In this document: piece after piece, positions 45,248 through 56,095 of the stretch
Layout of the letters: the number at the start of each line of letters is the position of its first letter
Numbering within the stretch: position 1 is the stretch's first letter
Origin: Papaver somniferum
Lineage: Eukaryota; Streptophyta; Magnoliopsida; Ranunculales; Papaveraceae
NCBI RefSeq assembly: GCF_003573695.1
Contig: NC_039361.1
Span: 43,051,673 to 43,115,672, forward strand
Length of the DNA stretch: 64,000 nucleotides
Direction of reading: 5' to 3'
Notes under the pieces: model-generated
What the model saw: only the letters and a program-made list of their open reading frames with translations
Databases searched by the model: none
What the model was told of the DNA's origin: nothing
Translations under genes and position numbers: made by a program

Positions 45248-45917
45248 CCAGTCATGTTGCCAGCGGTGCTGCCAACCAATTTCCAGCTAAGTACTCTGCG
45301 GTACTGCCAGCCAACCTCTATCCATACTGTCAGTTGTGCTTCCAACCATCCTCCATCCATTCTCCAATCAAGTAAGTCTGCCCATGTCAATTAAGCCCGT
45401 TTCCGTCGATCCGGTTCAAGAACCTTGGAAGAAGATTTTGGAAGGTTTGATGACCAATTCCTATAGGGAATATTCTGAAATATTCCAAGAGGCATGTAGG
45501 GAAACTTAATACAGTTTATGTCCAGGAGGCATGCAGGTAAGATTAATGCCAGGAGGCATGCAGGGTAGATTAATGCCAGGAGGAATGCAAGGCAAGTGAA
45601 GATGATTCATGCCTACCTCGAAATTAGGTGAGAGGCTAATTCGCAACTGTATAAATAAGGGGAATTATAACTCTAAGAGAGGTATAGAGAAAAACATACA
45701 AGGAAAACCCTAAAAGGGATTAAAAATGATTGTAACCCATACATCAATAAAATATTTCTTCCTACGGGGATTCGTCTGTGGATGTAGGAAAACCATGCCG
45801 AACCACGTTAAATTCGTGTCTATCATCCTTAAGCTTGTTTTGTGTATAATCCTAGTTCTGATCATCATCACCAAAATCATCGTGTTTAGTGCCTGGAAAT
45901 ATTTCTTGGTACAAACA
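45248..45917 (+). repeat. Element A third LTR, right part
   Basis: Second CCAGT copy, then the rest of the LTR with an extra AGGAGGCATGCAGG unit (45520-45595), a TATA-like box at 45650, and GGTACAAACA at the end (45917). Confidence 0.92.
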
Positions 45918-46200
45918 ACCGGCTTTTCCGACTCCTAATATAACTTTTGACACTGTCAACGCTTATAATATATCTACTTTAAATAACTATGTTGTAACAG
46001 AATCAGAGGAAACTAATCCAATTGATTCACCTATTGTTGGGACATCTCATATGGATTTCTCAAAAGAGCCTGAATCTAAAGATTAGTTAATTTTTTATAA
46101 GTTTGGTTTGGTTTTAATTTATCTCACTTTTTTCCTTCTTTATTTATTTATTTAAAAAGTATCCTTTTGTATTTAAAACTATCATTCAATTTGTCTATCC
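45918..46200 (+). pseudogene. LINE-2 C-terminus and 3' tail
   Basis: Starts with ACCGG, the altered duplication of ACTGG at 20123-20127. The frame of LINE-2 continues directly as FPTPNITFDTVNAYN and ends at SKEPESKD with TAG near 46084. T-rich 3' UTR sequence follows. The in-phase fit across a 25.8 kb gap is good evidence that both parts are one LINE. Confidence 0.72.
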
Positions 46201-46309
46201 CGTAATAAGATCTTCGATCAATCACCTGGTCCTTATTTCACTTTGACAGGGATGAAATATCCTAACAGTCCATCCCATAATTTTCACTCTAATCGTGGTT
46301 TATATTTTA
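46201..46309. other. Short non-coding flank
   Basis: Sequence between the LINE-2 tail and the Helitron end. No feature seen. Confidence 0.5.
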
Positions 46310-49300
46310 TTAGGGTATGACCCGTGCCGTAACGGCACGAGTTTTGGTTGTCAAAAATAGAAATCCACAAATATTTCAATCTGGACTTTGTGAGTACACC
46401 TAATTTTATTTTATTTTATTGACTGGTACAGAGGGATCGCTATTGTTAATATTGTGTCAAAATTTACCAAACGGTGCACCGTATACCGAGGTGGGTAAGC
46501 ATAATAATCATGTATCTGTTTTTCTTCAAAAAAAAAAATGTATCCGTCTAAGACTAAGGATTTTGCTTAGTTGCTACCATGACGGTCTTCCATTTTAGTT
46601 GCTCATACGGGCTATTTGGCAGTGCTCTTAATTTGTGTCATTACGGTGTATTAAGCATTCCTGTGGTTTATACACCCATTGTTCAAATGGAATTTTTGGG
46701 AGTTGAAATGAATTCTCATGGGCATTTCCAAAAGTCCGCAAGATACCGCTCATCATACTCTATCCTATGTCCTATCTTAATTCCGCATATGTAGTAACAA
46801 CATATTTTTCCAGTTTTCTGGGTTTATATATTTTCATAATTGTTCAATGTTGAGATTGAAACAAACATTCATGGTAATGAGACTTTATATATGATAGGCA
46901 TCACATATAAGTAATTCGTTAAGATTCCAAACTGAAGTTGCAAAATACAATTTTCTACAATATTGCAGTGACAGAGAGATTAACTCCTTGTCCTAGTAAA
47001 TTTGTACTGCTTCAATGCATACTTCCACCACGTGCGCAGTCACCAAAATCCTGCGGTATATTATATGGGCATGCAATTCCTACTGCTAAAATTCCTCCAA
47101 TCATAAAAAACTATTTCAAGGTAAAGATACTAAACGTCTATGATTCAGAAACGTTAGAATGTACAATTTGTTCTCCACTTTCATGGCTTCCACGACCTGG
47201 ACTTGATGGACCTTCTATAAAATAACCCAAAACAACAAAATCTTCAAAGTCAACGGCATAATAAGAGAATCCAAACCCAAGTGTAAACTTCCAGAACTTC
47301 CAACTCCAAAATATGTAGTGTCCTTATGTTTGTACACACAATAAATAGTGGGAATTACCCATACTAGACTACCACAAATAATGGAAGTTAAACCTATGCA
47401 TTTGACCACGAATAATCAAGCCTACTTTATGTTGCGTATAAAACTTAAATAACCAAGCAAGAAATTCTTACATACACGTATAAGTATACCATGGTAATGA
47501 TTCAGAGTTGTATTTTAGGTATTATATAAACACAAATAGTATGGTGAACAACCAAAACTTAAGCATTGCAAAATAAAACCTTACATGTTTCGAGGAAAAG
47601 CTACATCCTGAAGAAAACACCAGATTAGACTCCAACAACAAAGTACCGATAAAAACACCAGATTAGACTCCAACAACATCTCATATAATCATTGCCTGCA
47701 TTAACAAAATAAACGAATAAACTTAAAAACCAATATTACCATCCTTCTATTTTTTGCTAGCAAACTACTCACAGTGCCAACTTGTATCTGACTGCCCAAC
47801 TCCAAAATCAAAAGGGTCGGATTGGAAGGCAATAACCTTATAAAATATTTTAGCTGGAGGATGCGTGAACAGTCGGCATTGATCAGTTATTCCCTATATA
47901 GCATAACATCCAAGAATTATGAATTTACTATTCCAGATCACGCCCAAGAATTGCAAGAAAATCCTGTGAAGGATGTTTAAAAGATGGTGAGAATGAGAAG
48001 TACATCAACTGGAAAGATAAATAATATACATATGTACACAAACTTCGAATTATAAATTTAAACCCAAGACGGATTGAATTTATGTGGTATTAAAACTCGG
48101 GGTACAAAATTTGAACTGGGTTATGAGCATTACCTATTACTGGGATGTGAGGCTTCTGCACACAAAAAAATTTGATGATCCAATTTCTTTTTCAACTGCG
48201 ATGAATAATGTTAAAGATGGGGTTAATGGGGTTAGATGGACAAAACACAGTGAAAATAAAGGAAAAATACAGTGAAAATCAGTATTCACTGATTCCAACA
48301 AACCTCGAAATTAAACTGCGTCAAAACATGCAAACCTATATGTTCTTAGAGGCGATAAAACTTTCAACTGGGTGCTTATGGAGATATGGATAAACCCTAC
48401 GGGGTAGGTTGCTCATATAGTGGTGATTTTAAACGGAGATGATCTTCAACCCCAATGCAGTAGCATAGCTCAATTTCCTCATTTTTTTTAATCTCATTTA
48501 AGGATCGCTCGTGCATACTCATAGGGGACCCAAAATCTCGAAGGGTGAAAAATCTGGGATATTGATACTCAAAAGCGTTTACGCCCTTTATTTGTGACTA
48601 CATATCCCAACCATAATTTCCCCCAATACAGTACGATAACTTTATTAGATACTAATACTTAAACATTAAAACCCAACCAAACTCTTTGTTAGTTAAATTG
48701 GCTTATTGTCGATAAGTATCAAGGGTAGATAGAGGAGAAATACAGTGATAATGATGAAAATCAATTATTGGTCTTAAAAATTCTGAAATTAAACTGCGAC
48801 TAAACATTGTGTTGGGATGACCAATTAAATTACAATCTAACTGTAAAAAATAACTCAAACACCACCAAAATCATTGGGTAATGCTCTTTTAGGTCATCCC
48901 TATTCAAATCCACCGAAGTGCTTGCCATTTCACCACACCCACAGGTCACTACTAAGTCAAATGCACTTACCAGTTTGTCAGAGAGGGGAGTGCAACAACA
49001 GGCATGTTATTTCAGAAACATGAGCGATAAGTCCACCACTTTTAGGCAGACTAACAAATGATAAAATGCGATAAAACATGAACGAAAGTGAGTCAATACC
49101 TTTCCAAAAAAAAGAAAGAGAGGATGGAATTAGAAACATGAGCGAATTACCGATTCTGGTACGTTTGAAAATATATGTACATTAAGATATATCATCTACC
49201 AAACACATCTCAATAGGTTGATTCTAAAGATCATTCTGTGCATACCCGTCAATCATGGTATTTCAAATCTCAATATTCCTCTCTGTAGACAAAATGAAAA

Positions 49301-50784
49301 CTTGTTTGGCAGTATAACTCAAAAAACATGAAAGTCGTCATACTCACAACAAACAAATCACACAATCAATACCCAATTTAAGAAGCAACCCATAAAGAGC
49401 AACGAAACTCTTTCAATCCTTAATTTCCACAATTTGCCGAAAGATATTTATATAGTAAAACTAACAGTGGGAACTTCAAAGGTTCTAAATATCTACCCGT
49501 TTTGTATACCACAACATATTACCAAACACTCTCTGTACTAAATCGACTTCAACAAACTCATATTTTCCATCTTCCAGGGATTCAAAACATGGGTTTAAAA
49601 GCCTATTAGATGTTTGCAGCCGAAAATGAGCAAGGAAAGGGAAAGTTAAAGAAGGACGATGACGGCTTTGAGAAACTACAAAAGATCGTCTTCTCTATAA
49701 AGGAACACCATTCTTCATTTGAAAAAAAATCCAAATCAAAGCCACACATAAATTCAGCACAAAATCATAAACAAAACCAACCGAGACTGAAACTTTGGGA
49801 GCTATACTCAATAGAGACAATAAGTTTTCCCAGCTAACTCAATTGATCAGCTTCACCCAAATCTGACCATTTCTTCCGATGTTTTAATCAATCCCCTAAA
49901 ATCAGCAAATTAAGATGAGCATTTAAACTTAACATGAAAAATACAAAAATTAGTGATCAAAAGTTACAAACTACTGCAATTGAAATTGAATTAGATTGCC
50001 ACAAAATCTAACCTGGGTGAGAAGGTAAACTCAGAAAAAAGAAGAATGAATTGACTAATATAACAATTGAAGAATTTGTCGGCAACCATTTAGTTGAATG
50101 ATAATCTCTTTCTTTCTCTTTTTTCCAACATTGAAGACTTTAAACAGTAACTGATGATTTTACTGCATTGTTGATGGAAACCCCATAAATTAGCACTACC
50201 AATCACAAAGTTAGGAAAGCAAAGGGAAACCAAAGAAATATCAAACATACTCAACTATACAACAATAATGAAATCATAATCAAAGGGAAACCAAATAAAA
50301 ACAATGAAATGAGAATCAACAGCTATAAAAAGAAAAAGAAAAATTGCGATTCATGTACATATCTAAGGCTTACCTTTTGAATTCAGCAAAAAATCAAAAT
50401 CCAAATTGGGAGAAAGATTAATGCGTCTGGGTATAGCCGAAGATGAAAGGGCTGTGAAATTGGTTATAACTGATCTTCAAGTCCATTGAATACCAAGAAA
50501 ATGAAACGGCTGTGACTTTTATTTCTTTGTATGCGTTTTTTTCCAGCTTTAATCGAGGTAATGTTGGCCGACACTTATTTATCAGAGCGAGAGAGTAGAA
50601 ATCAGTTATTGTTCAAAGGTTAAACTTGTATCAAATCGTAGCCCCCATCTAGACCGTCCTTTATGAGTTCAAAATATAGATCTCGTTCAAAGAGAAAACA
50701 CATATCATCTGGACTGTTCTTTATGTGTCCAAACTATAGATAGCCGTCGATACAGAAAAACACCATTGTCCCTTATAATATAGA
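46310..50784 (-). mobile_element. Helitron, non-autonomous
   Basis: On the minus strand the 5' end at 50784 reads TCTATATTATAAGGGACAAT, a typical plant Helitron start, preceded by A. The 3' end has the hairpin GTGCCGTTACGGCAC (46324-46338), ten bases, then CTAA at 46313-46310, followed by T. Insertion between A and T without a target duplication fits rolling-circle elements. No Rep or helicase domain is visible. The 5' part on the minus strand reads like a transcribed leader with a CAAAAGGTAAGCC donor-like site near 50375, so a captured gene fragment is possible. Short plus-strand frames at 46579 and 46938 are not convincing genes. Confidence 0.8.
46324..46338 (-). terminator. Helitron 3' terminal hairpin
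   Basis: Palindrome GTGCCGTTACGGCAC, ten bases before the terminal CTAA. In Helitrons this hairpin marks the end of strand transfer. The same palindrome occurs at 7492-7506 and, with one change, near 8793-8807. Confidence 0.75.
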
Positions 50785-51038
50785 TTAAGAAAAACAATTC
50801 ATAGTCTAGGTACTCATTTGATTATGGGCCCATAAAACCCACCTAACATGTACATTTTCTTTTTGTACGGTGTTTAAATGGCAAAAGCAGGAATTGATTT
50901 CCTTTTGTAAATTAGAAACAATTTTTTTTTGCATCACATATTTATTTTTTCTCTTAAAAATCGTTCTGAGATTACGTTCCCGGACTAATTTCTTGTTTTT
51001 TTATCTTAATTAAGTTGTTGAGCAACTTAAAGGATGTA
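50785..51038. other. Non-coding spacer
   Basis: AT-rich flank between the Helitron 5' end and the tail of LINE-3. Nothing recognisable. Confidence 0.5.
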
Positions 51039-52556
51039 TTTTTTTTAATAAACGGGATGTTATATTATTATCAACCTACAAATATTACATCTCATGTTTT
51101 CAAGCAGTGTATAATATGATTTTTATTACACCCGAGAAAAAGCTCCATTTTTCTTCATGTAGATTTTTTGCCCAACACAATGCAAACTGAATTGCTAGTG
51201 CTTCTATGGAATCTAGACCTGTGGTCCAACCTGAATCAAAATTTATATCACTAATCATACCATTTCGAATAGTGTAACCCCAATCTCAAATTCTAAGTTC
51301 CTTTTATAAAGGATGCATCAACTCGATAATAAACATCTCCAGTTGGAAAATTCACATTTCTGGGAGTGACTGCAGTAACTCCCTGTTTTGCAACAGTATA
51401 TGGAAAAGGGATGTTCCATTGTGTTAGATGTCCACTCACCTTATTCACTATCTCTAAGGGATTTGGTTTTATATGTTTAAACGTGATAAAAAATTTATAT
51501 TTCCAGATGCACCATGTTAAAATACTGAAAATATGTACCCAACATTCAAGGAATTTTCCATTATACGATGGACATGTGATATTTTAAAGTGAACCAAACA
51601 ACTCTAACCAGAGGGCAATGAATAAATAAATGACTACTAGATTCAACTGCCCCCGAATTACATAACACATACTGCATAATAGCCTCTCTTGAAAAACAAC
51701 CTATTTTTAAACTCAGGGATAAAACATCCGTAAACATTTTCCAAAAAAATAAAGAGACTCTAGGTATTACTTGTATTTTCCATAGCTTCTTCTAAAACCA
51801 AGTGTCATGTCTATTAGCAGAACCTAATATAAGATAATAAACATATTTGGTGGTAAACAAACCCTTTTTAGTTCTCTACTAGTGGAGAGTATCCTTACTA
51901 TCGTTTTTAATATAAACAGAGCTAATTTTATCGACTATTTGGTGATCAAAATATATATTTAATTTCTGAAAATCCCAAAAAGAATCATCTTTTATAAGGT
52001 CTTTCACTAGCCTTGGAGGGTTAGCATGATTATTGATAACCATACTTCCATCCGCTAACCACATGTTCTCGAAAATTCTGATTTCAATATCGCAACCTAT
52101 AGACCACGTAGTATGTTTTTTATTGATTTCTATCCCTTTTGCTATGCTAATCCAAACCCAAGAACAATTGTAAGTTCTAAATTTGTGTAAGACATGAGTT
52201 TTAGTAAAATATTTTCCTTTCAAAAGCTGCACCACAATTGATTCGGATTATTGATCGACCTCCAAGACGTTCTAAACAGTAAAGCAATTTTAAACTTATG
52301 TGGATTTTTAATGCCTAAACCACCTTGAGATTTTGGTAAACATATAGAAGTATCTACCTTGGGGTAAATAGCTTTTTTGGGGTCTCTTTGTTCCACCGAA
52401 AATCCTGCTAAGTTTTATCAAGCATGTCTAGAATTGTATTCTGGAAAGAAAAACACATCAGTTGATGTGTAGGGTAAACCGGAAGAGTAGAGCTAATGAG
52501 AACAGTTCTGCCGGCTTACACTAACACCCTAGATTTTCATCCAGTTCGAGAACTCT
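51039..52556 (-). pseudogene. LINE-3: 5'-truncated LINE ORF2 fragment
   Basis: On the minus strand the order is the end of the reverse transcriptase (AGRTVLISSTLPVYPTHQLM near 52500; GGLGIKNPHKFKIALLFRTS near 52320), a post-RT region (about 52235-51880, SWVWISIAKGIEINKKHTTW), zf-RVT (about 51790-51600, HLFIHCPLVRVVWF) and an RNase H part (about 51370-51150, SIEALAIQFALCWAKNLHE). An A-run at 51046-51039 forms the tail. Stops and frameshifts are frequent. The 5' end is lost near 52556. No clear target duplication was found. Confidence 0.8.
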
Positions 52557-52622
52557 AGGATTTTTCTATCATGGTTCAAAATTCAGAGCCTTGGACCAAT
52601 TAAAAAAGAGAAGAGTACCTAA

Positions 52623-53027
52623 GGCCGGTTCCTTTTGGGGTTGGCTAAACCCCTCCCTCTCCACCCCCCACCCCACCCCCCGTTTGCCATGACAGCTGGC
52701 CTGGCAAACTGGCCGTGCCACTATGGGAAAAAAGTTAACCGATCGAGTCTCCACCGAACGGTTGAGACTAGACCGGTTGGTCTTGTAAGTGTCGCTTATT
52801 AAATAGTGAAGTAACTTCTATCCCCCCACCCCCCACACATACACACGTCTCCATATAAATTCACCCCATTGAATTCAATTTAATCACACCTCATTTTCTC
52901 ATTAACTCTATCATCTTACTCTTTTGTACCTTTAATCATCTGTTTAATTTTAATTTTCAACTCAATGGATTCTTCTGACGAAGAAGTGGGTCATGTGCCT
53001 CATATGTGAAAAGAGTGCCCCGTATCC
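52623..53027 (+). mobile_element. 5' end of a PIF/Harbinger-like DNA transposon, cut by element F
   Basis: TAA (52620-52622) precedes GGCCGGTTCCTTTTGGGG, which fits a Harbinger-type three-base target site followed by a G-rich terminal sequence. Downstream are C-rich tracts, a TATA-like ATATAAATTC near 52855, and a short frame at 52964 starting MDSSDEEV, a beginning often seen in proteins of this superfamily. The element ends abruptly where the F LTR starts. The other end is not in the window, so the assignment is tentative. Confidence 0.4.
52650..52681 (-). other. Potential G-quadruplex (minus strand)
   Basis: The plus strand carries at least four C-runs of three to six bases with short loops, so the minus strand has the matching G-runs. 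A second C-rich run (CCCCCCACCCCCC) lies near 52823-52835. Confidence 0.5.
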
Positions 53028-53338
53028 TGTTAGTGTCATTATTTAGTGCAAGTTATTGGTGGTAGTGTTTAGCTTAATATGAGGTGTATTATCAGTTGTA
53101 TGGGATGGGTTAGATTTAGCCATCTGTGCTAGCAGTAGCCATTAGATGTAGGGCAGGGAATCTTAGCTTTATAAGATGATTTTTCTGTAATGAAAACTCA
53201 TCAAATTATTAATCCAAAACAGAACTTTGTTCTTAGGACGTGTTTATTTGAATCATAGAAGCTCGATTCTTCAGAATTGGGAGAGGTTTATCTTCAATCT
53301 ATCAACCACACCTTGTCATTGTACTCAGGTACATGACA
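53028..53338 (+). repeat. Element F 5' LTR
   Basis: Starts TGTTAGTGTCATT and ends CAGGTACATGACA directly before the primer site. It is similar in length to the B LTRs (319 bp). Confidence 0.75.
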
Positions 53339-53339
53339 A

Positions 53340-53353
53340 TTGGTATCTAGAGC
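53340..53353 (+). other. Primer-binding site of element F
   Basis: TTGGTATCTAGAGC is the tRNA-iMet site with one inserted T. It lies one base after the LTR end. Confidence 0.8.
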
Positions 53354-53364
53354 AGTTTCGATCC

Positions 53365-54780
53365 ATGGGGTTGTCGTAAGCTACACCACTCCAGCTGAAA
53401 GCTTTGAAGAATGAAGATAAAGCAAGAAATGAATTACACAGATTTTGTGGGTTATATCGGTTTCATTATGAAGAGAATAACTCTCAAACTCGAGAGTACT
53501 ATCTTCAGAAGTTTGGAAAGCTCATGAATAGAGAAAGGAAGAAGTATAGATTGATACTTTTCATTAGGGGTACTACATCGATTCCTCCTGCCGTTGATGA
53601 AGAAGAAGATGATTCTGTAGAGGAGTTGATTCCTTCATTTTTATTCGATGAAGAAGAAGATGACTCAAGTAATGGGTTGATTTCTCAAATTGAAGAGGTT
53701 ACAAAAGCTAGGGTTCAATCAATTTCTCCTGCTGTTGACATGGAAACCGACTATTCGACTGATTTTGCAAGTTTTCAATTAGAAGAAATTGTCAAAGTTG
53801 CCATGAATGATATAGAAAGGAAAAATCATATCGAATTTGGTGAGTGTTTTAACATTATTCTCAATTCTTCTCATAAAATATTTGATCGTGGAAAAGAGAA
53901 ATTACAGGTTGACTCTAAATTAGGTTCTTCTTTTCTCGGGGGTTTAAAATTTTTGGGTAGATTTTTTAAAGAAATTTTTCAGGATATGGTTCATAAGAAT
54001 GGGTACTTACTCGATTCGTTGTTTATTGCTTCAATTGCTGGTATACTAGCTAATGGTGGTGGTGTTAATACTGCTAGGAGTTTGAATGTAGCTGTTTATT
54101 TCTATTTTGTTTTTACTTGTTCCCTATTTGATCGTGGGAAGGCGTTTGATAAAACAATGGTAATGGCTAACAACAGTGAAAAATTTGTGTTCATGATTGT
54201 TACCTATGGTGAGAGTAATGAGATGATTGGTAGAATGTCAGAGAGAGATAGGTTACAACTGCGTTATGAGCTCCTTGTTATTGGATTTTTTCATCTTAGT
54301 TCATTGAAAGTTCTGGGAATCAAAGAGGATAGTTTAAATTGTGTTTCAGAGTTTTCTTCTTTTGATACTTTAGCTATAATTCATCAAGGGTTCTTGGAAC
54401 TGCAACCTTGGGGTCTACTGTGTCACATGTTGTTGTATTATGCTCTTCATGGTGATTGGTCTGCTAGAACTGTTATACCATATTATGCAGATGTTAGACA
54501 AGTTCCTTCTCAGGTGGTTGAAGTTTTAATTTCAGCGTATGGTATTTCTATGACTCATGATTATTTCCTTAGGGTTCGTTACACACTTGTTAGAAGCTGT
54601 CGTGGCCTCTCTGGAATAAGTTTCTTTTCGCCCATTGCAATCTTAAGTACAGACTTTACTGATTTTCCAACTGCTGAGTGTTCTCTACAACCTCCTTCTT
54701 ATTGCAATCAACGGAAGGGTTTATGTGAAATTGGTACCTCGAAATATACTTTCCTTATTATATTTGTGGGTGGGGTTTAG
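53365..54780 (+). pseudogene. Element F reading frame 1, unknown protein with FDRGK motifs
   Basis: An ATG at 53365, 11 bases after the primer site, is in frame with the long open stretch 53404-54780 (about 458 codons), separated only by TAA at 53377. Visible parts: a charged N-terminus (NRERKKYRLILFIRG), two acidic EEEDDS blocks, IFDRGKEKLQVDS (about 53878), a hydrophobic stretch (SLFIASIAGILANGGG), CSLFDRGKAFDKTM (about 54119) and SERDRLQLRYELLVIGFF. The octamer CSLFDRGK is identical in B1 (CSLFDRGKCATTSW). I recognise no known domain. The long open stretch suggests F is younger, or more constrained, than B. Confidence 0.65.
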
Positions 54781-54791
54781 CATCTCAAACT

Positions 54792-55469
54792 GTGGAGAAC
54801 TATAGATGCTTTGGTGTCATCAGTAGTTTGTTTTTGCAAATGTCATACAAGGATATTGTAACTGAGAGTATATTGACACGACAGTGGACAGAAGTGGCAA
54901 GAATTAGGAAGGCACTTATATTGTTTGGTCAAGAGTCTGGTAAGAGGGGACCAATTTTTTTCTTCTTCCGACTGAAGTTTGGTTTGCTTCAGCTTAAAGG
55001 GGCTTATATGCCATCAATTACGTAGTCTTACCAACTAATGGGAGTCTTATATTCCGCTGCTAGTTATGTGGAGGTCCATCACCTTCCTCTTATGTTGAGT
55101 CCCACATTTCTTCTCAGATGTTTTACACTTTCCAGAACACGTTCATTTATACATTGTCCGTTTCTTACTCATGTGACTTATAAAAGTCTTGTTTTTCTCG
55201 AGAAAGTTGAAATGGTATGTCCAAATTCCGATGTGTTTGTTTTTCTATCTTTGTATTCTACTCAACACGAATGTTTTTGGTTCCATCAACTACGGTGTCT
55301 TGGTTATCAACCAATGATGGGAGACATCAAGTTGGAGTTTTATGGAGTGAAAATGAAAAGAATTACTAGACCTTTTGTGGTTTGTATTCGAGTACACTTC
55401 TGTTTGAGGGTGAAAACGATTTCTGCTGATTTTGGTAATTTCGGGTGTGTGGGTGAGAAACGAGTTTAA
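54792..55469 (+). pseudogene. Element F reading frame continuation
   Basis: Two further open pieces follow the first stop: 54792-55025 (MENYRCFGVISSLF; TEVARIRKALILFGQESGK) and 55038-55469 (CPNSDVFVFLSLYSTQHE, RVHFCLRVKTISADFG). They probably belong to the same original protein or to a second one; frames differ by small indels. No known domain. Confidence 0.45.
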
Positions 55470-55480
55470 ACCCTAAACAA

Positions 55481-56002
55481 TGTACTGCAAGGGAGTACTT
55501 TAGATTTGAGAGATCAATCTGTACAAATACGGCCTAAACCAAGAAATTCTCGTTCCAGACTTGCTTCGGTCACAAAGTGAAGGAGAAGGGTTGGTTTTGG
55601 GGAGGGAAGCGAAGAGAGTGTTGAGACCAGAATAGTTGATTCTGGAAAAGTAGTTGTTTCACGACTTGTATCAGAAAGTGGGAAGCTAACAGATGGAAAT
55701 CTAGCAAATATTTTCTGAGTGTTGTATCCTCATGACCTGAAATTGTTGTTCGGTGGAAATAGGCAACATCTATTTATACAAGTCGAAGTGAAACGTACTC
55801 TGGTCTCGTAAGAAATGGAAAAACGGATGAGTAAATGAGAGGAGGTGGTAACCGGTAATGCCTGGAATTAATGTTCCATAAAAGAAAGCGTTTCACCGTT
55901 ACTCCATGTATTTACTAACCGCCTCATCCTTATGAATCTGTCTTATAACGAGTGTAGTGTACGCCGCACGCTGTAAACCTCCAAACCAATACCCAATGAG
56001 CA
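55481..56002 (-). mobile_element. Minus-strand Tat-like Gypsy 3' LTR
   Basis: On the minus strand a polypurine tract CTGGGGGA (56010-56003) precedes TGCTCATTGGGTATTGG, and the LTR ends CCTTGCAGTACA at 55481, giving 522 bp. A TATA-like box lies at 55778-55770 (TATAAATAG on the minus strand). Immediately upstream on the minus strand are the last bases of an internal region (to about 56133). The layout fits the 3' end of a Tat-type element. The rest is missing, replaced by the LTR of element E. Confidence 0.6.
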
Positions 56003-56095
56003 TCCCCCAGTTGTGACATTTGTTGATGTCTCGAGTGTTTTCGTGGAAAACATGTAGCATGTTGTTGTTCGTCAAGTTGAGCTTGGGAGACTTGC

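Larger units (their letters stand above)
20128..45917 (+). mobile_element. Tandem array of element A (LTR-internal-LTR-internal-LTR)
   Basis: Element A is a non-coding LTR element. Its LTR begins TGTTTGTACC and ends GGTACAAACA, a perfect 10-bp inverted terminal repeat. Three LTRs (starts 20128, 23758, 40845; ends 20966, 37549, 45917) alternate with two internal regions. Flanks ACTGG (20123-20127) and ACCGG (45918-45922) look like a 5-bp target duplication with one change, and joining LINE-2 across it keeps the reading frame. LTRs two and three each carry element B at the same base. The internal regions encode nothing I recognise, so A must have depended on proteins from another element. Confidence 0.88.
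53028..55470 (+). mobile_element. Element F: B-like non-autonomous LTR element, 3' truncated
   Basis: A 311-bp LTR (53028-53338, TGTTAGTGTC to GTACATGACA), an initiator-Met-type primer site and an unknown long reading frame, the same plan as element B. There is no sequence identity with the B LTRs. The 3' LTR is missing; the element stops near 55470, where a minus-strand LTR begins. No standard retrotransposon domain is seen. Confidence 0.75.

Noticed and set aside
46579..47225. Plus-strand frames of 71 and 95 codons as genes captured by the Helitron
   Set aside because: Captured genes usually follow the element strand (minus here); no domain is recognisable and both frames are short.
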